Shown here: piece by piece, positions 34,115-45,130 of the stretch | Layout of the letters: each line of letters begins with the position of its first letter | Numbering within the stretch: position 1 is the stretch's first letter | Source of the DNA: Guyanagaster necrorhizus | Taxonomy: Eukaryota > Basidiomycota > Agaricomycetes > Agaricales > Physalacriaceae | NCBI RefSeq assembly: GCF_019112545.1 | Contig: NW_025064885.1 | Coordinates: 1,620,419 to 1,684,418, forward strand | Length of the DNA: 64,000 nucleotides | Direction: 5' to 3' | Made by a program: the position numbers and the translations under genes | The notes under the pieces: model-generated | Database searches by the model: none | Seen by the model: only the letters and a program-made list of their open reading frames with translations | What the model was told of the DNA's origin: nothing

Positions 34115-35483
34115 TATAAATGTCTGGGAATATCTTATGAGAAGGGTTCCAGCTACTGGTACCTGTATCTCAGTCATACGCATACTCGGACTCAAATTTA
34201 TGGTGCATATTTATAGTTTATACAGAAGTCTGGTAGAAGCTATCATGATAATGGAGAGCCGTGACGTCTAGGTAGCTAGTCGTACTTGTAGAAACTTAGT
34301 AGGGAAAAGTACCTGGACTAATGTTTATTTGGTAGTTGAACTGGCCATCTTTAGCTTATCATTCTGGGTTTCGACACTCAAACGTCGCAAGCGTACCTAT
34401 GGTTTTCAAGAAAACGTTCAGGACACGTGGGGAGCACAGAAGATCTTCATTTGGCATCTGGAAAAACCTGGGAGAACACAGAGTCAGCATTTATAGGACA
34501 CGGAGCAAGGCTTGCATACGCCAGATAGACCAAGTCTGTTTTCCTTGTCTGTCTGTACCATAATAGTGACAGAGCTATGAAGGATCAATCACGTTACCGA
34601 CGGCAAATATCAAATAACTTACTAGACAATGTTCTCTAGCGTTAATGGAACAATTTGCCTAGGTACATTTCCGACGTGATTGAGCTCCAAAGAGGGACGT
34701 TCTTTTTGCGTAGGACAGAGCGATTGTTGGGTCCAAAGGCACGGGTGCTCAGTCCGTATGTGTGCTTTCCCTTGCTCCATTCTGCAAGACCTTCTTCGGG
34801 GCTGGGTATAGCAGTCATTTTAAGTAAAAATGGGAATTAAGGAGATGGTGGCAAGAAGAAAAGGCACAATAGCCCTGAAGCGCAGATCCCTGCCATGCGT
34901 TGCTCAAAAGCCGGTTAAAAAAATACGCGGCACATTTCAATAGAGGTCATCGGGTAGTCAATCCTACAGCGGCGCATACAAGCGGGTTCAGAATCGAAAC
35001 GACGTGGTAGAGATAGAGATGGAGAACAAAGTTCTTACGCCACAAATGCGGTCTTGCTTCGTTCAACCCCAATACCACTGTCAACATGTCAATGCTAGTA
35101 ACGGACAAATACTTTGCAGATATCTATCTAGGGGCTCGAGGGCGCAAAGTGACTTTTCTGTTATTCCTGTCTCATTCGAATGGCAGTTCCGATGAACACA
35201 GTCACGGTCCTCGTTTCCAGGTCGCAATACATGTACATCACGAGAATCTTCTTAGCCAGAGGAAATGAACGAGAGTTCACTGTTTAACTTTGAGCGCTAG
35301 CGTTGACGGCTGACTCTCACATGCAGTCACAATATTTGTCCAGACTAGGCCGTTCGAGACCGTTATACGTCGGTAGAATATGTATCAACATGACCTCACG
35401 CCATTGGTGTAAAATTTAAAGTGGTACGGTTTCCAACTGTATAAAGGGACCAAGACGAAGAAGCCCTTTTCACCCGCTCTGTC
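34115..35483. other. intergenic stretch, no supported gene
   Basis: About 1.37 kb between the membrane protein and erg25. No frame has motifs or codon behaviour I would call a gene. The last 100 bp contain an inverted CCAAT (ATTGG, about 35403-35407) and TATAAA at 35440-35445, described separately. Confidence 0.45.
35403..35445 (+). promoter_or_regulatory. candidate core promoter of erg25 (CCAAT box and TATA box)
   Basis: An inverted CCAAT (ATTGG) is followed by TATAAA at 35440-35445, 39 bp before the erg25 ATG. If this TATA is used, the leader would be very short. No clear sterol-response element was found. Confidence 0.35.
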
Positions 35484-36623
35484 ATGTCTTTCAATGCTAC
35501 AGTGGCTGCCGAGTCCCTCTACGCCGGTACAGACCTCCAGTCATTAAATTGGGTTGAACAGCAATGGATCGCGTGGTACATCTGGATTGGCAATCCAGTC
35601 ATCGCGACAGGCTTAATGAGCTTTTTGATGCATGAGGTTCGTCTGAGTTAGAAATTTATTTTGTTCTTGACTGTAAATATCTGTAGATCGTCTACTTTGG
35701 ACGCTGCATACCATGGATAATCATTGACGCCATACCCTACTTCCGTCAGTGGAAGCTGCAGCCTACAAAGATACCTTCGGTTCAGGATCAGTGGGAATGC
35801 ACAAAGCTGGTTCTCTTCTCTCACTTCACCATCGAGCTTCCCCAGATCTGGTTATTCCATCCTTTGGCTGAGTCGATTGGAATGTCCACCTATCAAGTCC
35901 CTTTCCCTCCCCCGAAGACAATGGTGCCTCAAATTCTATTCTTCTTCTTCTTTGAAGATTTCTGGCACTTTGGTGGTACGATTCCTCTCGTATTCTCGTT
36001 TATCGTGTCTGATAGGTTGTAGCGCACACCCTCTTCCACCAGGGTGTCTTTTACAAGTATATCCATAAGATACATCACCGTTATGCTGCGCCCTTCGGTC
36101 TTGCCGCAGAGTACGCGCACCCCGCGGAGGTTATGGCTTTGGGTATGGGGACGCTTGCTGGCCCCCTTCTCTATTGCGCTTATACTCGTGATTTCCACAT
36201 CATGACGATGTACATCTGGATCACCCTTCGCCTCTTCCAAGCTGTAGATTCTCACAGCGGTTATGGTGCGTTGCGCTTACAGCTCCTTGTACTTGTTACA
36301 ACCTCATGCCACCTTCAGACTTCCCTTGGTCTCTCCAGCACATCCTGCCATTCTGGGCGGGAGCCGAGCACCACGATTTCCATCATATGACCTTCACAAA
36401 CAACTTCTCTTCCTCGTTCCGCTGGTGGGACAGGATTTTTGGTACCGACACCAACTACATTAAGGTGAAAGCCCGTCTGCGTGCTGCCAAGTATGCGAAC
36501 AAGAACGCCACCAAAGAGGAGCGGTTGGCATATGAGCGCAAAGTAATGGCTCAGGTGGAGGCTGAGGGTCTCGCAGCAGAAGCGACGGTCGAGAACAGTG
36601 TCGGCAAGGGGAAACATGATTAA
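35484..36623 (+). CDS. erg25: C-4 methylsterol oxidase (Erg25)
   Basis: ER-membrane di-iron oxygenase that oxidises the C-4 methyl groups of sterol intermediates in ergosterol synthesis. The spliced protein begins [20 protein letters not shown] and has membrane segments near [18 protein letters not shown] and [17 protein letters not shown]. The three histidine clusters of the fatty acid hydroxylase superfamily are present: HTLFHQ, HKIHH and [20 protein letters not shown] and [16 protein letters not shown] are also typical. Introns: about 35638-35685, about 35972-36020 and about 36265-36312. The tail is lysine- and glutamate-rich and ends KGKHD. The di-lysine-like ending and hydrophobic N-terminus fit ER residence. 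The stop is 36621-36623. Confidence 0.95.
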
Positions 36624-37808
36624 ATAATGATGAATCACGCCCGCATGCTTAAATCACAACTTGATTATATTATAGCTATTTTTACTCTTCATCGTAGAAC
36701 GAATGCGATGTCGGCTATTGTTCGCGTTAGTCCTGATGACTTCCTGCATCACGCATTTCGACAGTCACGGAGGAATTGCTGAACTGCATTCCGTGTGAAG
36801 AACTCTACGGCTGCGGCAAGGTGCTCCAATGATTGTAGTAAAGCTGAAAACATAGCAGCCGAAAATGACCTATGACCGTAATAGAGGCACACAGGTTGAG
36901 TACCCGGTAATGTCGTGATATGTCATCACAGGAGGGATGTGCGGCGGGAGATTTAAGTGAATAATGAGCTATTGGAGATGGGTCCGAGAACCCCCATCCT
37001 CTCACCTTGCCTTATCACGGAGTCCTAGGGCTTCGCACCGTACCGTATACAGTATACGGTCGTATAGCCACGGTACAGTGATGGGCGACGGTCGGTCTGT
37101 ATATCGTACCGCCAACCTGGCTCTAAGAGCCTTGACGGTACGGTACGGGCATGAATACGGCCGATATGTGAAAAGATTTTTTTCGGATGTTGTACACCCC
37201 ATGCCGATCACGGCCATATGACTGGTTAGTGTAGTGGCAGACGGTCGACTGCTAGAAAGAACTGAAATGAAGAAAAACACATCTGTGGTACTAAGGATAG
37301 CTATCAGCATCGATGGAACTATCTCATTATGATAGAAAAGTTGAACTCGACATAGATGTAGGGCAAATTCATATGCCACTATGGACCAGATGTTATGACA
37401 GACAAGCGAGACGTTTTTTAAGTCACGCTGGTCTAGCAGAGAAAGAATTACCGCTTAGGATATCTTCATTACAGCCCATTCCAGAGAGCAGTGTCAGCGC
37501 ACAGGAGAAATAATAGGCACCAACTATCATCCGAACATACCAAGGATTTGATATAAATACGCAAAGTGGCCACTCATAAGCCGGAGAAAATTGTTGAAGA
37601 TGAACATTGAATGCTTGGATGAACGTGAGATTTCGCGTTCAGGTTCAGGATCAGTCAGTTGCAATTATGTTATATTTCCGGCTCTAATTTCTCAAACGTC
37701 TGACTCTCAACTTCCTTCCTCAACTGTGCGCAGCCGAGGCACTGTTCGGGTGTGGCTTTGGGCATTACATATGTCACCGCATGCTATGAGCGTTTTATAT
37801 AAAGGTTT
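36624..37808. other. convergent intergenic region with a foldback element
   Basis: About 1.2 kb between the stop codons of erg25 and pex14. It holds a GTACGG/CCGTAC-rich segment at about 37031-37150 (listed as a repeat). No gene is supported; frames at 37002-37379 minus and 37591-38025 plus are shadows or chance frames. Confidence 0.45.
37038..37148. repeat. inverted-repeat (foldback) segment rich in CCGTAC motifs
   Basis: CCGTACCGTA at 37038-37047 is repeated in inverted orientation as TACGGTACGG at 37139-37148, 91 bp apart. Overlapping the left copy is a near-perfect palindrome, ACCGTATAC-a-GTATACGGT (37042-37060). Further CGGTAC/GTACCG copies lie in between (about 37071 and 37106). This could be a degraded MITE or a foldback repeat. 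No target-site duplication is evident. Confidence 0.45.
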
Positions 37809-39267
37809 CTACGAAACAGATTGTGACAGCGTTGAAGAACTGCCGGCTCTTGGTATCATCGGCATAAAGGAACGCCTGCACAAACTGGTCAGCGAGGTCT
37901 GGAAGGTTACAGAGGAAACGCACCTATTCAAAACCAGGCCTTTCAATGCCCTTATTTCACGTTTCAGTTCATCAGCAGGCGTTGGTGAAGTATTGTTATT
38001 ATTCGACTGCCCACTAGCCGAATAAGGACGGAAAGGAACGTATACTTGAGCACTGATATACCCAGTCAAGTCAGACAGAGACTGAAGAGTATGTTGCAAC
38101 GCAGTGGTCTTGGTTTTCGAGTCTCGTGGAAGAGCAGCAGAGAGCTCATTTAAGGAATTAAGAAGCGGTGATGGAACAGGCGGAGTCGGAGGATCAAATG
38201 TCCAACGCACATTATCTGACGGGTGAGTATCTTCAGGCAGTGACCTGAATACTGTCAAAGTGGTCAGAGTTTCCCAGAGCTTATGCTATATAAGATATAA
38301 ATTACAGTCTATAATCGTTGAGAGAAAACAATCGCACCTCATACTGGACGCCTTCATCACTAAGAAGCCAGGGAATGTGACTCTCCATGAGCCTGAAGAG
38401 ATCCTCTGTTGTGGGATTGGCCTCAGCCTCCTCCTTACCAACACCAAATTCCTGAATACCGCATCGCAGTAGTGTCAGAGGCGGAATTTCGAAAGGTTCG
38501 AACTTCTTTTCCTCGCATTCGCGAAGTATATCCTTCAGAGAGCGACAGTCTGAAAACCCAGAGGGCTCTCTGAACTTGTAGGGCTTCGGAAGGAGCGTCA
38601 GATTTTCAGCTTGAGATTCTTTAAGAGAGGCGAGCGAAGCAGTAAGATTCCGAAAGAGGGTGCTATGATGGTCCCGAAGGGAGTGGCGAGCGGTTGTGGT
38701 ACGCGTGATTCGTGGCAGGAGAAAGCGCTAAAGGACATTTAGAAAACAAAAACCCAGCTTTGGCATATCTGACCCACGTAATATATAAGAACAAGCGCTG
38801 CAGAACCACCTAATAGCCAAGAAAATATTCTGAATATTCCAAGAAGGAGATTGGGGAGATTAGATGGTGGTGGCTGCGGGTACGCCCGTGGTGGTACTAC
38901 GGGAAGTTGGGGTGGCTGCCGGTAAACGATAAGTCCCAAGATGCTTTCTGCGAGGCCTCAAGAGACGTACCAATTCCCGTAACAAGCCTTCTATCTCAAC
39001 CTCATTGAGACCCTTGTCAAGGAGAAATTTTCGTTTGGAAAATATGTCTTGTTGTTGTGTGGAAGGAGATCTCAAGAATGAACGTGCTCTCGAGACGAGC
39101 TGTGCCCTCTCATCAACACTGCTCATCGCAGGCGTCGTGTCTGTCGCGGGAGGAATCTGAACAGAAGATGGGGCCGTAGTACTGTTCGGAACATCTGGAG
39201 ATGGTTCTGCTGGTGGTGCTGGTGCAGGAGTCTGTGGTACATTGTCGGGGGTGTCGTCGTTGGCCAT
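37809..39267 (-). CDS. pex14: peroxisomal membrane protein Pex14 (docking factor)
   Basis: Docking component of the peroxisomal import machinery; it binds Pex5 and Pex13. The start MANDDTPDNVPQTPAPAPP (ATG 39265-39267) is followed by a proline/serine-rich lead. The conserved N-terminal domain is RAQLVSRARSFLRSPS, FSKRKFLLDKGLNEVEIEGLLREL. A proline-rich SH3-binding-like stretch (PPQLPVVPPRAYPQPPPSNL) and a hydrophobic segment (LLGIFRIFSWLLGGSAALVLIYY) come next, then a long helical part with HSTLFRNLTASLASLKESQ. Introns: about 38915-38968, about 38732-38779, about 38240-38356 (donor GTATGA inside Val-Gln, acceptor ATTCAG) and about 37872-37922. The stop is TAG 37809-37811. The open frame runs 129 codons further upstream without a stop. 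Identification rests on the N-terminal domain plus the membrane segment. Confidence 0.88.
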
Positions 39268-39929
39268 CGTGGGGGGGGGGAAGTCGTCGGCTACTCCGGT
39301 CCGGACCCCACAGACGCATGTGATTCCGCCATCCACAACAGATCGCTGCTGTTCTGTATGTCGACTTACATACAAAAAAATTGTATACTTGAGATTTGCC
39401 CCCGTTATCTCAAATTCCTTGTAGTAAAATTTTTGACCAAAACTTAGAACGGTCAGTACTAGGGCCCTAGGGGACAAACTATAGGTCGGTTGCAAGGCTT
39501 TACATGACGTGAAAAAGTTGCTAATTTCTCGTGCATTCGAATACTGCTTGATAGCGCATGGAAAAAATGGATGGGGCGCATTAGAAGCTATCATATGAAT
39601 CCAGTAGTTAACATGTCCCTCTGGAAACTGCAGCAGAAAATATTTGAAAGGCACTTAGTCTTAGAGACTACTGAGACGACTCAGAAGCTTGAAAGATTGG
39701 TTCACCAGGTTTAACATTATTATAGAGTTATTGTACACCAGGCCAGTGATAAACGAACATATCGGTGGTTAACTTGTACATTTCTGCACTGAGCTTCTCG
39801 CCTCTATTTGGCGGCGTTCCAAGGGGTAGTCACAATACATTTTGTCTAATACCAAGAGGTCCAAAATTGAGGTCCGAGAATGTCGTCTCCGAGCTCGCTA
39901 CAGCTAGATATGAATGTACGCCTTCACTG
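39268..39929. other. intergenic region with an unexplained exon-like frame
   Basis: Between the pex14 start and the met2 stop, both minus. On the minus strand 39370-39627 is an 86-codon open stretch bounded by an acceptor (ctgcag) and a strong donor (gtaagt), reading PEGHVNYWIHMIASNAP through FGQKFYYKEFEITGANLKY. It looks more like coding sequence than chance, but I cannot place it in a gene. Confidence 0.35.
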
Positions 39930-41570
39930 TTATGATAGAAAGCCTCGGATCGCCCCCCCAACGTTCAAAACGTCCAACCTGAAGGACACGTTGAGCTACA
40001 TCCAGCCAAAGATCAGTCTGGACTTACAAGAATGTGTCATGTCCCCAAACGCCGCCCAATTCATAATACACGACCTGATCGTTTCCAGCCATGCGCAAAG
40101 CATCGACAACTTCCCTCTGCTGCTCAATTGTGAAAAGAATATCACTTTGAACACCTAGTACCATCACTGGAATTTTGGCTAATGGTTTCATCCCTTTTGC
40201 AAGCGAAGGCAGATACCGGGGCGGATTCGAAGGAGGTGGGTGCGATTTTGAGTGCGATGTTTTGTGCGGCTGATGCGGTGACAAGGTGCCATTTTCTTTG
40301 TAAATAGGCTCCAACCGAAGATCGGCAAGTACTTCGCTTGTCATGTCAAAAAGATCCATCGCTTTGGAGATGTAAATGAGAGAGTTGGCATCATATTTCA
40401 GGCAAAATTGTTCACCCTATGCAGGCGTTAACATTGGTTACAGATAATATAGAGCCATACCTGATGATCAAGGTAAGTTTCGATGAGGAAATCTGGACAT
40501 AGGGCAGGTGCGCGCGGCTTCTCCTCTGAAACCAGGAACTCAGAAATAGGACGAAGTTGGCGCCCAAACCGGAGGTCCCATTCTGGACCTGAGCGGTACG
40601 TTATTGTAGCAATTTCTAGGAAAAACTAAGTCCGCGTCATAGTATTGTTCTCAAGTTGACATACGCCGCGCCAACTTCATGCCAGTGTGCGGGGGAAGGC
40701 CATCGTAGTAAAAACCATTGTTCCAGTTTGGATCTGCCATGAGGACTGTTCAACGTTAGCGATGGTATCTACCTGTCTGGGGGGGGTCTGCGTACCACTC
40801 CGTTGGGCATACCTCATTGCAACGGCGGAAGGCGAACTTCGGGCAGTACCACTAATGCTAACAACTTTTCCCACCCGCTCGGGGTGTAGCCATCCCGCAG
40901 CCAAGCTCTGCATGGCACCCATGGAACAGCCCACGCTAGCATACAGCCGGTCGATGCCTAGGTGATCGAGAAGATAAAACTGCGCTCGCACCATGTCGAA
41001 TACCGATAGAATGGGAAAATTTGTCGCATAATGCTGTCCTGTCGAAGGATCCATAGATGATGGTCCTGTTGAGCCGTAACATCCGCCCAATACATTCGTA
41101 CATATTATGTAGAACTGATTAGTATCCAAGGCTTTTCCGGGACCTATAAATTTTTCCCACCAGCCTTCTGCAGGGTTCAGCGAGGTTGATGCAGCATGCG
41201 AGGATGCGGAGAGTCCCGTATGCAACAAAATAACATTATCCCTTGCCGGAGATAGTGTGCCCCATGTTTCATACGCAATGTCGAACTCGGGAAGAGATGC
41301 GCCATATGCCAGTGGCAGAGAAGTCAAATGATGATAGACGTTATAAGACTTTGGATTGGGACGAGCGTACGGCGGCTCTGGGCCGGTTTCTTGCTCTTCC
41401 TCCTGGGTAACTACCGATGTCCCGGAAATTTGTCGACGAATCTGAGACTCCCGAAGGGCGTGAGCTTCAACACACGGAAAATGAGGGCGTGCTGTCGATA
41501 TGCGACGAGTGATGCGATTTTTGCTGGATATATGGGCGATCCGGGGAGCAACTACCCTAGCGAAAGACAT
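39930..41570 (-). CDS. met2: homoserine O-acetyltransferase (Met2)
   Basis: Alpha/beta-hydrolase-fold enzyme that transfers acetyl from acetyl-CoA to homoserine, the first committed step of methionine synthesis. The N-terminal roughly 65 residues ([20 protein letters not shown]) are basic and could be a targeting extension. Family motifs follow: [62 protein letters not shown] and the nucleophile elbow [12 protein letters not shown]. The distal half has [26 protein letters not shown] and [14 protein letters not shown] with the catalytic Asp. The end [10 protein letters not shown], with catalytic His, is followed by an intron (about 39971-40022) and the last exon [15 protein letters not shown]. 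The stop is TAA 39930-39932. The LGGCYG pocket fits the MetX/Met2 family. Confidence 0.95.
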
Positions 41571-41841
41571 GGCAAGAGAGAATTGGCGTCATTGTGTTCT
41601 AACCGTCGTAGATGTATAAGATCGGCATGAGGGAAGGATGGCGTGCGCAGTCACGTGGGCGTCCAGATTTGCAGAATAATTTATATTTTCAAATTTTCCG
41701 TTTTTGAAATTTGGATAATTTTTATTTGTCAAAGACGTAATTATATACCAATTCAAGCTATATTATTGCTGGACAGCTCCTCAACGTCAACTGGTTCGAC
41801 CACTTGAGTGCTTTCCTCGTCGTACGGGACACTGGCAGACG
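41571..41841. promoter_or_regulatory. shared intergenic region of the divergent met2 / disordered protein pair
   Basis: There are 271 bp between the start codons. It contains a very AT-rich stretch (about 41680-41740, aatttatattttcaaattttccg). TCACGTGGGC at about 41651-41660 holds a CACGTG E-box, the site bound by Cbf1-type bHLH factors at sulfur-amino-acid genes in yeasts. The site is seen; its use here is inference. Confidence 0.4.
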
Positions 41842-44719
41842 ATGGCTGGTCGCCAAAGCCTGGAATACGCGCCCAGTGTCTCGTCCTTCGCACCATCAAC
41901 AAATGTGCCTTCCACTGCCGATGTCAGCCCCCGTCTAGACTCGGTCTTGACTCTATCGACGGCCACGACCTCGTCAACGCACCAGAGGCGTACCAGGCGG
42001 AGCCTCAGTCTCCTAGACAAGATACCGACAGAAGTCAGTACTTCATTGATCCTGCTACCAATATAGCGAGTGTGCCTAACACGTGTTGCTCGTAGTTTTC
42101 TTCATTGCTACGCTCTCACAGCACCTCCCGTCGATATAGTGCCATATTCCAGGTAGGCCTTTCTTCGTCCGCTATACTCCTTTGATTCACATATAATTAC
42201 TCGAACAGTCTAATCAAGCCACTAAGGTCCGTTTGTCGGATTATGCCGACTCGCATCCTTCCACCCAGCGGCCTACATCCAAAGACATGTATGCCTCACA
42301 AGACAATGAACGGCCATCGAGAAAGTCGAAGTCGGGGAACAGGGTGAGTATGGAATCTGTCGCACTGTTGACCTAACCAACACCCAGCCAGTTCTACAAC
42401 TTCATCACCCGTTCACGTTCGCGTTCTCGGACGAAAGCTGAGGCGTCTGTGGATATAGAGCCCGTCCTTCCCGACCTTTCCCAAGATTATGTGGCTGATC
42501 TTTCGACGCATTCCCAACAATCCAGCGTGTCTAGTCGGGCACAATTGGAACAAAGGTGCCACACACCCAGCTCTAAATCATCCGCCCTACACCCATCTCG
42601 ACCTCTTTCTTCCACAACAACTGCTACTAATACTACTATCAAGCCTCCGACGCCCAAGGCCAAGAGGAGGGCAGCCGTTCCCATCCCCAAGCCCAATATT
42701 TTAGCTCAAGAGAATGAAAATCCATCCAATGCCGCTGGATCGAGACCTGGCACTCCCAAGCTATCTACACGTAAAAAGCTTCATAGCCTTTTTGGAATTC
42801 CTCTCAGTGGCGCTCGCCGTTCCGGTTCGCGGAAATCATCCATAAGTAGCACACGTCCCACCACACCTGATCTGCAGAGTTCTGCCGACGCACCCCCGCT
42901 TCCTCTTCAGCCCGAGGCTCCAAATTACTATATACATGCCAATAGCCATGATCCAATACCCCCTCACATGCCTGGAGCTCCCCTTTCTCTTCACATGCGC
43001 CCTGGGGATTCCAATGTGAACCGTACACCCGTCGACCCTTTAGAATCGTCAACGTCCACCACTGCGTCATGCAAGAGGGATACCTTTTTCAAGGCACCCA
43101 AGCTATTTTCAGGTACTTGTCAACATTCTGAGACAGACGTGTGGGTTTCACTCACTGACTTGGTACTAGTTCGTAACCCTCTCGTAACGTCACCAACCCC
43201 GTCTACTTTTGATGACCGCCCTTGTCCCTCTTCACCGCCTCCGCCTGTCGTCTCTTTTCCGATCAAGCACCGAAGAACGCAGACTCAAATTGACGCTCAA
43301 CCTTCGCCAACAACACCTGCAACGCCCGTGCAGCGGGCGACACAACCTGTGGCACCTCAACCTCGGCGTGCGACAACTTTAACCAGTGACAACGACGTTA
43401 CGATACCGAGAATAACTCATACACCTGCGACGCCCTCACGACCAGGCACGTCACCTCCCAGGCTTAGCCAAAGAAAAGATTCACTAGACTCGACTCATCT
43501 CTATCGGGTTATGTCCGTTGTGGATGAAGAAAAGGAACGAACGGAGTCGGATCCAGTCTCGGACAAAGGGAAAAAGAGAAACGACAGTGTTAAACCCGGG
43601 CATCGCTCTGGCGTGAAGAATGCGAAGGGCTCCATGGTCCGATCGACAAGACATGGTTCTTTTGATTTTGAGCGGCCTGGGATGATCTCGAGGACCGCCA
43701 GTGGTAATTCTGTGAGTACCAATATGACCGGCGCGTACAGTTACAACAGAAGCGGCGACAGTTTAAGCAATGCAAGCCGCAGTGGTGAGCCTTCGGGGCT
43801 CGGGTCGTCGAGATCCGGTGTAGCACAGAAAGATATCCCGCTACAGCCGCCAAAGCGACGACGATCGCACCGTGCTACACCTCCCATTGCGCCGTTAGAA
43901 CCCGATTACACGGGTGCATCCTCTTCGACCAATCATAGCAAATCGACAACCGGAACCAATGGTCTATCGTCAAGTTTAGGTAGGAACGCTGGGAAGCGGA
44001 TGCTTGGGTCTGGTGTCGCACGACTCGTCAGTATACCTCATGGGCCATTCTCCTTCGAACCTCCTGTTCCTTCTCCTACAGTTAGCAATATGAGTGAAAG
44101 TACAAGAGGAAGCGGGATGGGTGATCGGGAGGCAGAGGAACGGGAACGGGAGGTGGTGGAAAGACGCAGGCAAGGGGACCATGAATTGACAGCGATCAAG
44201 CAATCGTGGCGGACTGCCCACGTTGATATCAAATCCGAGCCCACACCAAGTACAACCGTCGGGTATCGTTCTGCCACAAAAGGGAGGTCACTGGATCTGG
44301 GACTGGGCTTGGCATGGGCCCCAACAAAAGTGAGGGAAGAGGCACTCATACCTTCCAGTACCTTTGCGTTAAGTCGCAGCACCTCTTCACGGAATGGGTT
44401 GAAGTCTGCAGCTGCCAAATTTGCCGAAGAGCGATCGAAAGTAGGCAAGGAGATTGCAGAGATGTTCAAGAACGCACTGGGCATTGAACAATATGCTACG
44501 TTTAAGCAATGTGAGTCAAATTTCATAGTCGCTGTGGGTTAGAGTTGACGCTACCACGTAGATGTCCATCGCTTCGACGCTCATGATATTCCCTTTGACG
44601 GTCCTACGGGTATCATCGCGCGCGCCGGGCAGTTGTTGGACAACTCGCGAAATCTCGGCGACGACGGGAAGAAACATCTGTTGGACAACCTTGTCCGGGT
44701 AATCCTACAAAATGCTTGA
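41842..44719 (+). CDS. large low-complexity protein with conserved-looking C-terminal segment, function unknown
   Basis: The start MAGRQSLEYAPSVSSFAPST (ATG 41842). Exons give LSLLDKIPTE / FSSLLRSHSTSRRYSAIFQ / SNQATKVRLSDYADSHPSTQ / FYNFITRSRSRSRTKAEAS, then one long exon. Most of it is serine/threonine/proline-rich with basic patches (KPPTPKAKRRAAVPIPKP, RKKLHSLFGIPLSGARRSGS), typical of disordered, phosphorylated scaffold or signalling proteins. A 57-nt in-frame segment at about 43111-43168 has GTACTT...TACTAG ends and is probably an intron. The C-terminal roughly 75 residues are denser: VGKEIAEMFKNALGIEQYATFK / YVHRFDAHDIPFDGPTGIIAR / LLDNLVRVILQNA. I do not recognise a family. The stop is TGA 44717-44719. 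Confidence 0.7.
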
Positions 44720-45130
44720 GCCACGCGGAATCTGTAGTCCCTTCTGAAAACAACATGCCCTCCTCATTGCTGTGCGTGTCATACTCTTTTTCGTTCTGTA
44801 CATATTTTACGACATATCTTATTCTCCATTTCAATTCACTACGCCACATTTAGAATCATTTACGTGTATTCTTGCATCTATTCATGTACTATCTCTTCTC
44901 CATGCCTATCCTTAATGATTTCGGGTTACATATTTGTCTTACGCTCGTCATTCTGCAATGCTTTCAGATGCATGTTATTGATTACTGCACGTTTATGTTC
45001 TTAAGTACGGCCGTCTTATGACTCCTGGTTCATAATTAATGGATTTCATACATACAAACGTGGTACACGACCGTACACTTAGAAGCGTCCACCCCGCTAT
45101 ATCCTACAACATGTCAACTGAATTGTCAGA
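44720..45130. other. convergent intergenic region
   Basis: About 410 bp of AT-rich sequence holding two 3' ends. No gene or repeat seen. Confidence 0.5.

Noticed and set aside
37215..37260. tRNA-like start (ggttagtgtagtggcagacggtcgactgctag)
   Set aside because: It resembles a D-arm/A-box, but no T-arm (GGTTCGANNCC), matching acceptor stem or anticodon stem follows at the right distance.
40677..40965. plus-strand frame of 92 codons opposite met2
   Set aside because: It is antisense to well-supported met2 exons; no motif.
43501..44526. several minus-strand frames opposite the disordered protein gene
   Set aside because: They are mirror frames of a Ser/Arg-rich exon; composition alone keeps them open.
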